Positions 38,101-46,002 of a DNA stretch of 64,000 nucleotides are shown piece after piece. The notes below the pieces were generated by a model. The model worked only from the letters and a program-made list of their open reading frames with translations, made no database searches and was not told where the DNA came from. The stretch spans positions 51,644 to 115,643 of the forward strand of contig SUZV01000007.1 in the NCBI GenBank assembly GCA_015059715.1. Reading direction: 5' to 3'. Within the stretch, counting starts at the first letter, position 1, and every line of letters begins with the position of its first letter. Source of the stretch: Rikenellaceae bacterium. GTDB taxonomy: Bacteria > Bacteroidota > Bacteroidia > Bacteroidales > Rikenellaceae. The position numbers and the translations under genes were made by a program.

Positions 38101-38234
38101 CCGATAACCGGCGTTCCGGTAGCATCAACTACCACACCTTTGACCTCGTATCTACCCGACTGGGCAAACACTTGGGCGGGAATTGCCATCGCTAAGATAG
38201 CCAAACCCAAACACATAGTTAAGAATTTTCTCAT
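35130..38234 (-). CDS. susC: SusC/RagA-family TonB-linked outer membrane protein
   Basis: A 1034-residue TonB-dependent transporter. The signal peptide ends near VFAQS (about residue 25). A carboxypeptidase-regulatory-like domain (about 30-105) is followed by the TonB-box and plug region (DDVVVIGYGTVKKNDLTGS, near 110-130) and the RGGSSLNASNDPLVVVDG plug motif. A 22-strand barrel then runs to the C-terminal YILGVKFNF. It imports oligosaccharides with SusD, energized by TonB. It starts 130 bases after the MFS gene. No -7 element is visible in that gap, so read-through from the MFS promoter is likely. Confidence 0.96.
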   Translation of the reverse strand: MRKFLTMCLGLAILAMAIPAQVFAQSGRYEVKGVVVDATGTPVIGASVVEQGTTNGITTDVNGQYVLNVSSSESVVVISYIGFQTQTLAANSELLKNVVLVEDSEMIDDVVVIGYGTVKKNDLTGSISTVKADQTNKGLATSPTDLLRGKSAGVVITSGDGAPGSAAQIRIRGGSSLNASNDPLVVVDGLPISNSSISGVGNALASINPSDIESFTVLKDASATAIYGSRASNGVIIITTKKGSKYDTGAPHVSVDFTASLSQNAKYVDVMTGDEMRQTLEWYYGTQDTDAYRSATKYTDANGNYVNTDWQKEIYQLAQSYEGNVSLSGNIKMGEKNNLPYRVSYGYINQDGTLKTSNMSRHTLSLNLNPVLLDNHLTINLNGKGMLMDNRFANTGAVSQAVQFDPTKPVYLSDEEGGINGYYTWRGVYGKHNTMANQNPVAMLEDKHDLSKAKRFIGNAQIDYKIHGLEDLRLNLNLGLDISKSNGTVDVAPGAEQSRHSTAEAGSGYHTNYSQLKRDQTLEFYAAYAHTWGDHSFDIMAGYSWQHYYTQSFNETWRVADVTKWDVDSKEPYVALDSSAANYYLAEPKTSKSEYFLVSFFGRANYSYANRYFITAMLRADGTSRFANNKWGLFPSVALAWNVKNESFLEDNDNISALKLRLSYGQTGQQDVGGLYDALPTYYNNTLGSYYPFGGYTEGNGLVYPIKPVGYNADLKWETTTTYNAGLDLGFLDGRLTASADFYYRETKDLLNFTPVPAGANLTNYLNANIGDLKNIGVEFELNAVAIQTKDWYWNIGANVAWNRNEITRLTNDDEAEGYYGVDTGGYSGGVGGTCQVHQTGQPTYSFYVYQQIYDANGKPIEGLYVDRNEDGVVNEKDKYVYKKAAPDVTIGFNTQLSWKALTLAVSAHANIGNYVYDNISSNGELLTDLWTNNFTNNRVVTAPTTNFRTSGQYLSDYYVRNASFLKLDNITLSYRFNLGNACDRDLSLDLFGTVSNVCTITGYKGIDPEIAGGIDNNMYPRPRTYILGVKFNF

Positions 38235-38363
38235 AGTGTTTTAGTGTTAGTTAATAATAGTTAGTAAATGTGTTTATGTATCGATTTGTCGATTCTTAAT
38301 TTAGTCGGCCTGACCTGGAGTATCTACGATAGCCCCGGTCACGCACAGCATCTTAACGAGATA

Positions 38364-39692
38364 TTACTCCTCGCGCTTGACGGTGATGCCAAATACAGCC
38401 ACAGCACCCAAGATGAGCGATACGCCAGCCACAACGAGCATAGCTATCTGGCCCGTCTGCACACCATCAACAAGGTCGCCACCCACATAGCCGAGAATCA
38501 CACCACCGACCAACGATGCCACAATCTGGGGCAAGCAGATGGTGCAGTTAAACAGACCGAGGTACGAGCCCATAGCCTTACCCGAGAGCGAGCTTGTGAG
38601 CAGCGCGAATGGCATGGCCAACATCGCAGCCCACGCACAGCCGATGAGCAGGAACGATACGAAGAGCATATACTGATTTGTGATGAAGTATGTCGAGATA
38701 AAGCCCGCAGCACCGAGCAACAAGCTCAGCGAGTAGCCCACCTTAGCACTTCTAAACATCGGAAGAACCATAGCCCAGAGGATAGAGCCTATAGCCTGAA
38801 CAGCGAACAATACGCCTGTCCAATCGCCTGCGGCCTGATACTCCTGCGTTCCAGGGTTGATGCTACCCCACACAGTCTCGGCAATACCTCCCGTTGTATA
38901 GGTCCACATGTAGAGGAATGCAAACCAGCAGAAGAACTGCACAAGGCCAATCTGCCAGAAGGCCTTAGGTGCGTGAATAAGCAGCTGAAGGAGGTTCTGC
39001 TTCTCCTCATTCTCCTCTCTCTTGATGCCGTTATACTTGGCATAATCCTCGGGATTCCACTCCTTAACCGTAGAGCCTGTGTAGAGCACACAGAGGATAA
39101 GAATAGCAGCACCGATATAGAACGACCATGTCACAGTATCGGGGATTTGACCCTCGGGAGCTACGCTCTTAACACCCAACCATGTAAAGATATATGGGAA
39201 GAGGTAGCCGACAAGAGAGCCAGCGTTGCAGAGCAAGCTCTGGATTGAGTATGCCTTGGTCTTCTGCTCGTCGTTGACCATATCGCCGACCATCATCTTG
39301 AATGGCTGCATAGCCATATTGATTGAGGTGTCGAGCAACATAAGCATAATTGCACCGAAGGCCAACGCCGCCTTTACAGTCATATCGAAGCTTCCCGAGT
39401 TGGGCAACAAGGCCATGACGATAACGGCAACGATAGCACCAATGTAGAGGTAGGGCTTGCGACGACCCCACTTGCACCACGTCTTATCACTCATAGAGCC
39501 TACGATAGGCTGTACAATCATACCCATCAATGGGGGCAGCACCCAGAAGAAACTCAACGTATGGGGATCGGCACCCAACGTTGCGAAGATGCGGCTGATG
39601 TTTGCACTCTGCAGGGCGTAGGCTATCTGCACGCCGAAGAATCCAAAGCTCAGATTCCACATCTGCCAAAATGAAAGAGTAGGTTTTTGCAT
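38364..39692 (-). CDS. MFS sugar transporter (GPH/SLC45-like)
   Basis: A 442-residue inner-membrane protein with about 12 transmembrane helices. The loop motif SDKTWCKWGRRKPYLYIG between helices 2 and 3 is characteristic of the glycoside-pentoside-hexuronide/SLC45 group that imports sucrose, maltose or other glycosides with protons. As the first gene of the starch locus, it is the natural candidate for moving maltose or maltooligosaccharides from the periplasm to the cytoplasm, where the unsignalled GH13 enzyme could act. Its leader is about 165 bases, AT-rich and begins at a promoter overlapped by an operator-like box. Confidence 0.9.
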   Translation of the reverse strand: MQKPTLSFWQMWNLSFGFFGVQIAYALQSANISRIFATLGADPHTLSFFWVLPPLMGMIVQPIVGSMSDKTWCKWGRRKPYLYIGAIVAVIVMALLPNSGSFDMTVKAALAFGAIMLMLLDTSINMAMQPFKMMVGDMVNDEQKTKAYSIQSLLCNAGSLVGYLFPYIFTWLGVKSVAPEGQIPDTVTWSFYIGAAILILCVLYTGSTVKEWNPEDYAKYNGIKREENEEKQNLLQLLIHAPKAFWQIGLVQFFCWFAFLYMWTYTTGGIAETVWGSINPGTQEYQAAGDWTGVLFAVQAIGSILWAMVLPMFRSAKVGYSLSLLLGAAGFISTYFITNQYMLFVSFLLIGCAWAAMLAMPFALLTSSLSGKAMGSYLGLFNCTICLPQIVASLVGGVILGYVGGDLVDGVQTGQIAMLVVAGVSLILGAVAVFGITVKREE

Positions 39693-39856
39693 AAAAATTT
39701 AATATTTGTTTATTCCTTTGTGTCCGCTGATTTTTAACTATGCTACGAAGGCCTTGCGGTCAATTATTAAATTATTTTAATAACTACACAACCCCATTAA
39801 TAAATAATTTTAATAATTATACAGCCTCAACACTACAAATTTTATAAAAAATTGCG

Positions 39857-39912
39857 AAACTTGCAAATATATTCTACCAAAATGGCATAAAATTGGGATG
39901 AGTTGCAAGTTT
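39857..39912. promoter_or_regulatory. Inverted-repeat operator candidate at the starch-locus promoter
   Basis: AAACTTGCAA (39857-39866) and TTGCAAGTTT (39903-39912) are perfect inverted copies, 46 bases centre to centre. The left one overlaps the -7 element. A third partial copy (TGCAAGTT) lies at 40113-40120. The spacing would suit two DNA-bound proteins interacting. The regulator is unknown. Confidence 0.5.
39864..39871 (-). promoter_or_regulatory. Probable starch-locus promoter (-7 element)
   Basis: TATATTTG on the minus strand fits TAnnTTTG. Transcription would start near 39858, about 165 bases before the MFS start codon. No standard -33 element was found, which may point to an activator-dependent promoter. 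Confidence 0.5.
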
Positions 39913-40209
39913 AATCTCCCGAATGGTTACAGAGCGTAGATATCGATAAAGATGAGCATTAGTCACGCTACGAGCTACGACAGACAACATACTGGCGGCT
40001 ATGCCCATTGACTTAAAGTCAAATAACAACACAAAAAACACAAAATAGACAACTGGCACCACAGCGATAAAACCTCCGCCAACGCCCCTCGGGATAGAGC
40101 CCGAACAACCGCTGCAAGTTAACTGGCAAATTAAAACATTATTTGTCTTTATCAGAACTAATAATCACCTCTATTCATCACCTCTTTTTACCAGACGAAA
40201 CGGCGGCCG

Positions 40210-40251
40210 AGAGCGAAAGAATTGCGATATAACACCTTAGAGCGAAAGAAT
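40210..40251 (+). promoter_or_regulatory. 13-bp perfect direct repeats before the kinase promoter
   Basis: AGAGCGAAAGAAT occurs at 40210-40222 and 40239-40251, 29 bases start to start. The second copy ends 2 bases before the -33 TTTG. The arrangement is that of an operator for an activator, perhaps the LytTR regulator itself. Confidence 0.55.
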
Positions 40252-40253
40252 AT

Positions 40254-40284
40254 TTTGAAATTTGAGTTTTTATACTTAATTTTG
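40254..40284 (+). promoter_or_regulatory. Promoter of the LytS/LytTR pair
   Basis: TTTG (40254-40257), a 19-base spacer and TAATTTTG (40277-40284) form a near-consensus promoter. The expected start falls on or next to the ATG at 40290. Confidence 0.75.
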
Positions 40285-40289
40285 CAAAT

Positions 40290-41678
40290 ATGATAAAAGT
40301 TCGCAACATAAATAATATTGCCATAATTATGCTATTTGCACTGCTTCATTTTGTAGTGGCAGTGATAAGTAGAGCGTTGGACTATTACGACGATATTCCC
40401 CTTACCATACTAACCATAACGATGGTCATTGTCGTGGCGATGCGCAACGATGCCAGCATCGAGATGATGGCCATCATAACATTAGTAGCCACGCTTTTAG
40501 GCTATGTTATAGGCTCGTGGCTACGTGAGCCCATATATCTACTAATCAACGACTCAGCCATAGCCCCTGCAATATCGACATTCTTGGTCACAACAGCCTT
40601 AGGTCTGGCAACAAACTACATAACACAGGTTACGCGACGCTTCAGAAAGAGGGGTCAAAACTTTGCGCTATCACCCCTAAACATAACCATCACGGCACTC
40701 TCGATACTCATCCTGCGCATGGTATATGTCGCCATGGACCGTACCGAGATATTCACCGAAGGGATGCTTGTCGATAGCATCCTAAATATCGTGGGCAACA
40801 GTTGGGCACTGCTCACCCTTTTAGCCAGCAACATAGTGCTCGCAATGCGAGTAACAGCGATGCGCAAACAGAGCGAAAGGGCGCGCCGCATATCTATTTT
40901 GATACTAAGCATATCGACCATTGTAATTCCGCTAATTACCTCCACGATAATACACTTTGACATTCCGCTGCTCAACGACATATCGACAACAGGCAGCGAG
41001 TTTATCAGAATCTTCCTTGCCTCGCTGCTCTTGGACCTTATAATTATTACGGGGTGTTGCGTGATAACCATCTCGCTTGACTCACGGCGCGAGCTACGCG
41101 AGGAGCGCGAGCTGAAGCACCGCAGCGAGTATCAATACGAGCGTCTTAAGCAGCAGATAAACCCCCACTTTCTATTTAACTCGCTCAGCATCCTCGACTA
41201 CTTAGTCCAAGAGCACGAAACCGAGCGTGCAAGCAGCTTCATACACAAACTTGCAGATATGTATCGCTACATGCTTAAGAATGACCAAAACCCACTGGTC
41301 AAGATAAGCGAGGAGCTCGACTTTACACACAAATATCTCGATCTTCTCAAGGAGCGTTTCACCGAAGGAATGGTCTTTGAGATTGACCTACCTGAGGAGT
41401 ACCTCGAACGATACATAGTACCCTGTGCGTTGCAGCTACTGGTGGAAAACGCCACAAAACACAACATCGTGAGTAGCGATATGCCCCTCGCCATAACTAT
41501 AACGGTTGACGACGGACATATTGTGGTAAGAAACAACCTGCAACTACGCACCCATGGGCAACCATCGACACACCTCGGCTTAGAGAACATACGCCGCCAA
41601 TATCTCGACCTTACGAAACGAGATATAAGCGTCGAAAAGACTGAAAATGAATTTATTGTAAAACTACCAATAGTATGA
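40290..41678 (+). CDS. LytS-like sensor histidine kinase with eight membrane helices
   Basis: A 462-residue sensor kinase of the LytS/YpdA (His_kinase) family. About eight hydrophobic helices fill residues 10-275, followed by a short coiled linker and the transmitter. The phospho-acceptor is probably His293 in QQINPHFLFNSLS, and the ATPase part contains LQLLVENATKHN and a late GLENIRRQYLDL segment. The input signal is unknown, since no PAS, GAF or large periplasmic domain is visible. The stop overlaps the next start by 4 bases (ATGA). A promoter element ends 5 bases before the ATG, so the Met at residue 14 (40329) is a serious alternative start. Confidence 0.9.
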   Translation: MIKVRNINNIAIIMLFALLHFVVAVISRALDYYDDIPLTILTITMVIVVAMRNDASIEMMAIITLVATLLGYVIGSWLREPIYLLINDSAIAPAISTFLVTTALGLATNYITQVTRRFRKRGQNFALSPLNITITALSILILRMVYVAMDRTEIFTEGMLVDSILNIVGNSWALLTLLASNIVLAMRVTAMRKQSERARRISILILSISTIVIPLITSTIIHFDIPLLNDISTTGSEFIRIFLASLLLDLIIITGCCVITISLDSRRELREERELKHRSEYQYERLKQQINPHFLFNSLSILDYLVQEHETERASSFIHKLADMYRYMLKNDQNPLVKISEELDFTHKYLDLLKERFTEGMVFEIDLPEEYLERYIVPCALQLLVENATKHNIVSSDMPLAITITVDDGHIVVRNNLQLRTHGQPSTHLGLENIRRQYLDLTKRDISVEKTENEFIVKLPIV

Positions 41679-42451
41679 TTAAAGTACTCATTGTAGAGGA
41701 TGAAATACCTGCACAGATAAACCTTAAGAAGCTTATCGACAAGTGTTGCGACCAGAGTCGTATCGTGATGACTCTCAGTTCGGTGCGCTCGACCATAAAG
41801 TGGCTCGAAGAGAATCCCGAGGGGGCCGATGTCATATTCCTCGATGTAGAGCTCTCTGATGGCATATGTTTCGACATATTCGACAAGGTAGATATCAATG
41901 CACAGGTAATAATAACGACGGCCTACGATAACTACGCCATAAATGCCTTCCGCATAAACAGCGTAGACTACCTGCTTAAGCCCATCCTTGAGAGCGACCT
42001 CGCACGCGCCTGGGAGCGTTGCAAGGAGCGCATCGAGCAGCGCGTAACGCCCAACTTCGAGACCCTCATCGACATCGTTGCTAAGGCTGGCGCAGCAAAA
42101 GACAGGGAGTACAAAAAGCGTTTCATCGTGAAGATGGGTGAAAAGATAATCATCATCCCCGTAGAGGATATAGCCTACTGCTACTCCGAGGATAAAAGCA
42201 CATATGCCGTAAACCGCAACGGCACACGCCGACTGCTCGACTACTCACTTGACACTGTGCAGGAGATGCTTGACCCAAGACTCTTCTTCAGGGTATCGCG
42301 CAGCTGTATCGTATCAATAAACTCAATAGAAAATATATCTAAACACCTCGGCACGCGCCTAAAATTGCAACTTACTCCCCCAGCGGAGGAGGATGTTGTC
42401 GTCAGCCGTAGCCGCACATCAGACTTTTTAGAGTGGCTCGACAACAACTAA
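41675..42451 (+). CDS. LytTR-family response regulator
   Basis: A 258-residue regulator with a receiver domain (about 1-120, phospho-acceptor Asp57 in VIFLDVELSDG, acidic pair at 8-10, Lys in DYLLKP) and a LytTR DNA-binding domain (about 150-255, including KSTYAVNRNGTRRLLDYSL and FRVSRSCIVS). LytTR proteins usually bind paired direct repeats upstream of their targets. It overlaps its partner kinase by 4 bases, so the two are translationally coupled. Possible targets are the kinase promoter itself, the divergent starch locus and the export genes downstream. None is proven. Confidence 0.93.
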   Translation: MIKVLIVEDEIPAQINLKKLIDKCCDQSRIVMTLSSVRSTIKWLEENPEGADVIFLDVELSDGICFDIFDKVDINAQVIITTAYDNYAINAFRINSVDYLLKPILESDLARAWERCKERIEQRVTPNFETLIDIVAKAGAAKDREYKKRFIVKMGEKIIIIPVEDIAYCYSEDKSTYAVNRNGTRRLLDYSLDTVQEMLDPRLFFRVSRSCIVSINSIENISKHLGTRLKLQLTPPAEEDVVVSRSRTSDFLEWLDNN

Positions 42452-42615
42452 CTGTAAATCAGCTCTAAGTAGAAACAAAGACAAATAACTGCGAGCTATT
42501 TTACCCACAATTTGCAGGTGAAAGGTTGTGGCAAGGTTATCCTTGCGTCTTCAAATTTTCACGATTTTGCACCAATAAGTTTACCTCTCGGTATACATTA
42601 TTAATATTTTTTTCA

Positions 42616-42623
42616 TATATTTG
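42616..42623 (+). promoter_or_regulatory. -7 element of the polysaccharide export operon
   Basis: TATATTTG matches the consensus and lies 75 bases before the ATG at 42699. No clear -33 element is seen. A short hairpin, GCAAGG/CCTTGC at 42531-42546, lies between the regulator gene and this promoter. Confidence 0.55.
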
Positions 42624-42698
42624 CCGAAAATTTGGGCTTACCTAACGTGGCAAGTCTAAATAGTTATAGGTTTAAAAGCTGATAAATACTATTTCAAG

Positions 42699-43496
42699 AT
42701 GAGATACTTTAGATTGGCGATACTATTTGCCGCAATGGTTTTCGTAGGTTGCAACGCACAGCAGAACGTCCTCTACCTTCAGGATGTAGAGAGTGGTACA
42801 GAGTTTTCACTTCCCGAGAACTACCTTATCCGCCTAAAACCATACGACCACATTACCGTAATGGTAAATAGCAAGAACCCAGAGCTTGCCGTACCTTTCA
42901 ACACATCGACAAGCTATACATCTCTTACGGGTGTTACAACAACGGCATCGGCAGCGGCAACAAAGAATAGCTTGCAGGTGCTTACCATCGACGAAGAGGG
43001 CTATATCACCATGCCAATCATCGGCAAGGTGCAGTGTGCAGGCCTAACACGCGACGAGCTTGCCACTCGCATTGAGGATATGATTCGCGAGGGTGGCTAC
43101 ATTCAGGACCCCCATGTCAATGTAAACTTCGACAACCTCACAATATCGGTTGTGGGCGAGGTTACTAAGCCTGGCCGCTACGCCATTAACAAGGACCAGT
43201 TAACAATATTTGAGGCCCTTGCATTGGCTGGCGACATGACCATCTACGGTATGCGTGAAAGCGTTGCAGTGGTTCGCGAGAGCAATGGCAAGAGCATCAT
43301 CACCAAGCTCGACCTACGTAGTGCCGACTGCTTCTCATCACCCTGCTTCTACCTTGAGCAGAACGACGTTGTCATCGTAAGTCCTAACAGATATAAGGCT
43401 GCAACATCAGAGATTAACCAGAACCGCTCGTTCTGGATATCATTAGCATCAACAGGTATCTCTCTTGCAACCCTTGTAATGACAATTATAAGATAG
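42699..43496 (+). CDS. Polysaccharide export lipoprotein (Wza/OPX type)
   Basis: A 265-residue lipoprotein (lipobox VFVGC, Cys19). The poly-export domain is recognizable from LIRLKPYDHITVMVNSKN (about 44-62), which is interrupted by a Ser/Thr/Ala-rich segment. An SLBB-type domain follows (about 145-225, VVGEVTKPGRYAINKDQLT). A C-terminal hydrophobic helix (about 244-262) ends the protein. E. coli Wza is longer (about 379), but short OPX proteins are common in Bacteroidota. It should help move polysaccharide across the outer membrane together with the tyrosine kinase encoded 62 bases downstream. Confidence 0.92.
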   Translation: MRYFRLAILFAAMVFVGCNAQQNVLYLQDVESGTEFSLPENYLIRLKPYDHITVMVNSKNPELAVPFNTSTSYTSLTGVTTTASAAATKNSLQVLTIDEEGYITMPIIGKVQCAGLTRDELATRIEDMIREGGYIQDPHVNVNFDNLTISVVGEVTKPGRYAINKDQLTIFEALALAGDMTIYGMRESVAVVRESNGKSIITKLDLRSADCFSSPCFYLEQNDVVIVSPNRYKAATSEINQNRSFWISLASTGISLATLVMTIIR

Positions 43497-43558
43497 CAGA
43501 GAGCTCAAAAGAGTGACCTATTTATAAATGTAGAAACAAATAAATTAGTAGTAGATAT

Positions 43559-46000
43559 ATGGTAGAGCATCCTGAAACAATGGAGAGTGTAGACTCAAAA
43601 TCGCAGTACAACGTCTTTACGATTCACGATCTGATAAACTTAGTACTATCTAATTGGTACTGGTTTGCGCTATCTATACTTTTGTGCTGCTCAGTTGCAG
43701 CACTCTATCTGTTCCGCACAGCACCTACATACCAGCGTACAGCTACGGTGTTGGTTAACGACTCGCGTAAGGGTTCGGGCACCGAGCTTACGGCCTTTAA
43801 TGACATCTTGGGTGGCATAGGTCGTCGTTCTGTAGACAACGAGGTCCATATCTTCAAGTCTCGCAAGCTTATGGAGCAGGTGGTAAACAAGTACGACTTG
43901 ACGACAAACTACATAACCAAGAAGGATATCCGCACAATGGATATGTATGGTCGTGTGCCTGTAGTTATCGAGTTCCTAAACTACAGCCCCGATAAGAAGA
44001 TATCGTTCAAGTATAGCATTGTGGATGATAACACCATCCTCTTGACCAACTTCGAGGATAAGGATACTGAGTATGAAGATATCGAGATTACCGCTGCGCT
44101 TAACACATCGGTATCTACCCCTGCAGGCGACATCATCGCTACTGCTACGCCATACTTCAACGAGTTCAAGGACCTTGAGATTATTGTTACACACAACCCC
44201 GTAAACGAGGTTACTGAGGCATACCGTCGCGCCTTGAGCTGCGAGATATCTGACAAGATGGCCTCGGTGATTACCCTTGGCATGGTTGACCAGGTACCTC
44301 AGCGTGCTGAAGATATCATCAATGGTATCATCGATGCATACAACATTGATGCTATTGACGATAAGCAGACCATCTCGAACCTTACGGAGCAGTTTATTAA
44401 CGAGCGTCTTATCACTCTTAGCCAGGAGCTTAACCTTGCAGATAGCGACATCGCAACGTTTAAGCAGGAGAATAAGCTCTACAGCCCTGCAGAAGAGGCT
44501 GCACTCAGTGCCGAGGAGATTAAGCGTCTTAAGGAGAATATTCTATCACTTGAGGGTAACCTTGAGATGGCTGAGTTCATACTTAAGTACCTCAACGACG
44601 AGAACAAGAGCTTTGCACTTATCCCTGCCTCTACAGTAACGATGAGTGGTGCTGCGCAGGCCTTGGCTACGCAAATCGACCTATACAACCGCAACGTATT
44701 GGAGTACTCGCGCCTACTCTCGGCATCGTCAGACACCAACCCCGTAATCATCGACTTAGGCAACCAGATTTCGGACCTTCGCAAGGCCGTTATCACATCG
44801 TTAGAGTCGCACATCGAGGGTCTTAAGCTTCAGATTGACCATATAGGTAAGGAGCAGAGAGTGGCGGATAAGCGTCTGGAGAGCTCACCTACTAAGGAGA
44901 AGGAGCTCCTATCAAAGGCCCGACAGCAGAAGGTTAAGGAGGAGTTGTACATCTACCTTCTTACCAAGCTTGAGGAGAACGCCTTGATTGGTGCTACTGC
45001 CGAGAGCAATGCTCGTATAATAGACCTTGCATATGGTAGCAACCGTCCTGTAAGCCCACGTAGTATGATGATATTGTTTATCGCAATTGTGCTTGGTGTA
45101 GCTATACCTTTTGCAATACTCTACCTACGCGAGATAATGAATACTACAGTGCGCTCGCGCCGCGACCTTGATGAGGTGCTCACTGTACCATTCCTTGGTG
45201 ACATTCCAAACTATGAGGGTAACACAGAGCACAATATCGTTGTGCGCGAGGATAGCCGCGACCCACTCTCGGAGTCATTCCGTATGATACGTACCAACTT
45301 AGGCTTTATGTCGGTGGATAAGGCGATGCAGGTTATTATGTTCACCTCGTCTATCCCTGGTAGCGGTAAGACTTTCGTATCGTCGAACTTGGCTATGGCG
45401 TTGGCAACATCGGGTAAGCGTGTGTTGGTCATCGACCTCGATATCCGTCGTCGTACAATGTCTAAGAGTATGGGACATGGTCGTGACCGTCGTGGCTTGA
45501 CAAGCTATATGACCAATAAGATTACATCTATTGACGACATCATCTCGCATACCGAGTACGATAGCAACCTCGACTTTATCTACGCAGGTCCTCAGCCACC
45601 AAACCCTGCCGAGATGCTTATGTCGCAGCGTTTAGATAACCTCATTGCTGAGTTGCGTACACGCTACGACTACATCATCTTAGATAGCGTACCTGCTATG
45701 GCCGTTGCCGATGCGATGATTATCGATCGTCTTACAGACCTTACGGTATACGTGATTCGTCAGGGCAACCTCGACCGTCGTCACCTGCCTGATATCGAGC
45801 AGCTATATCGCGAGAAGAAGTTCCACAATATGAGTATCGTGCTCAATGGTGTTACTCACAGCAAGCGTACATATGGCTACGGCTACGGTTATGGCTATGG
45901 TTACGGATATGGCTACTTTAGCAACGACAACGAGCAGAGCTCTGTTATGCGTAGCAGCTGGAAGAGGGTCAAGAGATTATTTAGAAAAAGAAGTAAATAG
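43559..46000 (+). CDS. Wzc-type polysaccharide co-polymerase / tyrosine autokinase
   Basis: An 813-residue inner-membrane protein. A Wzz-like chain-length domain lies between two membrane helices (about 30-50 and 500-522), with long coiled coils in the periplasmic part. The cytoplasmic BY-kinase domain has Walker A SSIPGSGKT (Lys604), a Walker A' VLVIDLDIRR and a Walker B ILDSVPAM. The C-terminal tail is an alternating Tyr-Gly run with eight Tyr (772-786), the expected autophosphorylation cluster, followed by a basic end. Phosphorylation cycles of such kinases control export and chain length. An alternative start at Met8 (43580) is possible. The small HAD gene follows after 2 bases. Confidence 0.93.
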   Translation: MVEHPETMESVDSKSQYNVFTIHDLINLVLSNWYWFALSILLCCSVAALYLFRTAPTYQRTATVLVNDSRKGSGTELTAFNDILGGIGRRSVDNEVHIFKSRKLMEQVVNKYDLTTNYITKKDIRTMDMYGRVPVVIEFLNYSPDKKISFKYSIVDDNTILLTNFEDKDTEYEDIEITAALNTSVSTPAGDIIATATPYFNEFKDLEIIVTHNPVNEVTEAYRRALSCEISDKMASVITLGMVDQVPQRAEDIINGIIDAYNIDAIDDKQTISNLTEQFINERLITLSQELNLADSDIATFKQENKLYSPAEEAALSAEEIKRLKENILSLEGNLEMAEFILKYLNDENKSFALIPASTVTMSGAAQALATQIDLYNRNVLEYSRLLSASSDTNPVIIDLGNQISDLRKAVITSLESHIEGLKLQIDHIGKEQRVADKRLESSPTKEKELLSKARQQKVKEELYIYLLTKLEENALIGATAESNARIIDLAYGSNRPVSPRSMMILFIAIVLGVAIPFAILYLREIMNTTVRSRRDLDEVLTVPFLGDIPNYEGNTEHNIVVREDSRDPLSESFRMIRTNLGFMSVDKAMQVIMFTSSIPGSGKTFVSSNLAMALATSGKRVLVIDLDIRRRTMSKSMGHGRDRRGLTSYMTNKITSIDDIISHTEYDSNLDFIYAGPQPPNPAEMLMSQRLDNLIAELRTRYDYIILDSVPAMAVADAMIIDRLTDLTVYVIRQGNLDRRHLPDIEQLYREKKFHNMSIVLNGVTHSKRTYGYGYGYGYGYGYGYFSNDNEQSSVMRSSWKRVKRLFRKRSK

Positions 46001-46002
46001 TT

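Larger units (their letters stand above)
39693..40289. other. Divergent control region between the starch locus and LytS/LytTR genes
   Basis: This region holds an AT-rich inverted-repeat leader (39760-39820), the MFS promoter, three TGCAAGTT-type boxes (39857-39866 inverted, 39903-39912, 40112-40121), a 13-bp direct repeat pair and the kinase promoter. A 62-codon open frame inside it has no family resemblance and was not called. Confidence 0.75.

Noticed and set aside
38268..39248. A 326-codon plus-strand open frame
   Set aside because: It is fully antisense to the MFS transporter and is rich in His, Glu and Ser without a recognizable fold.
39874..40062. A 62-codon minus-strand open frame with a hydrophobic start
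   Set aside because: It occupies the divergent control region, overlaps operator-like boxes and has no family resemblance. Expression evidence would be needed.
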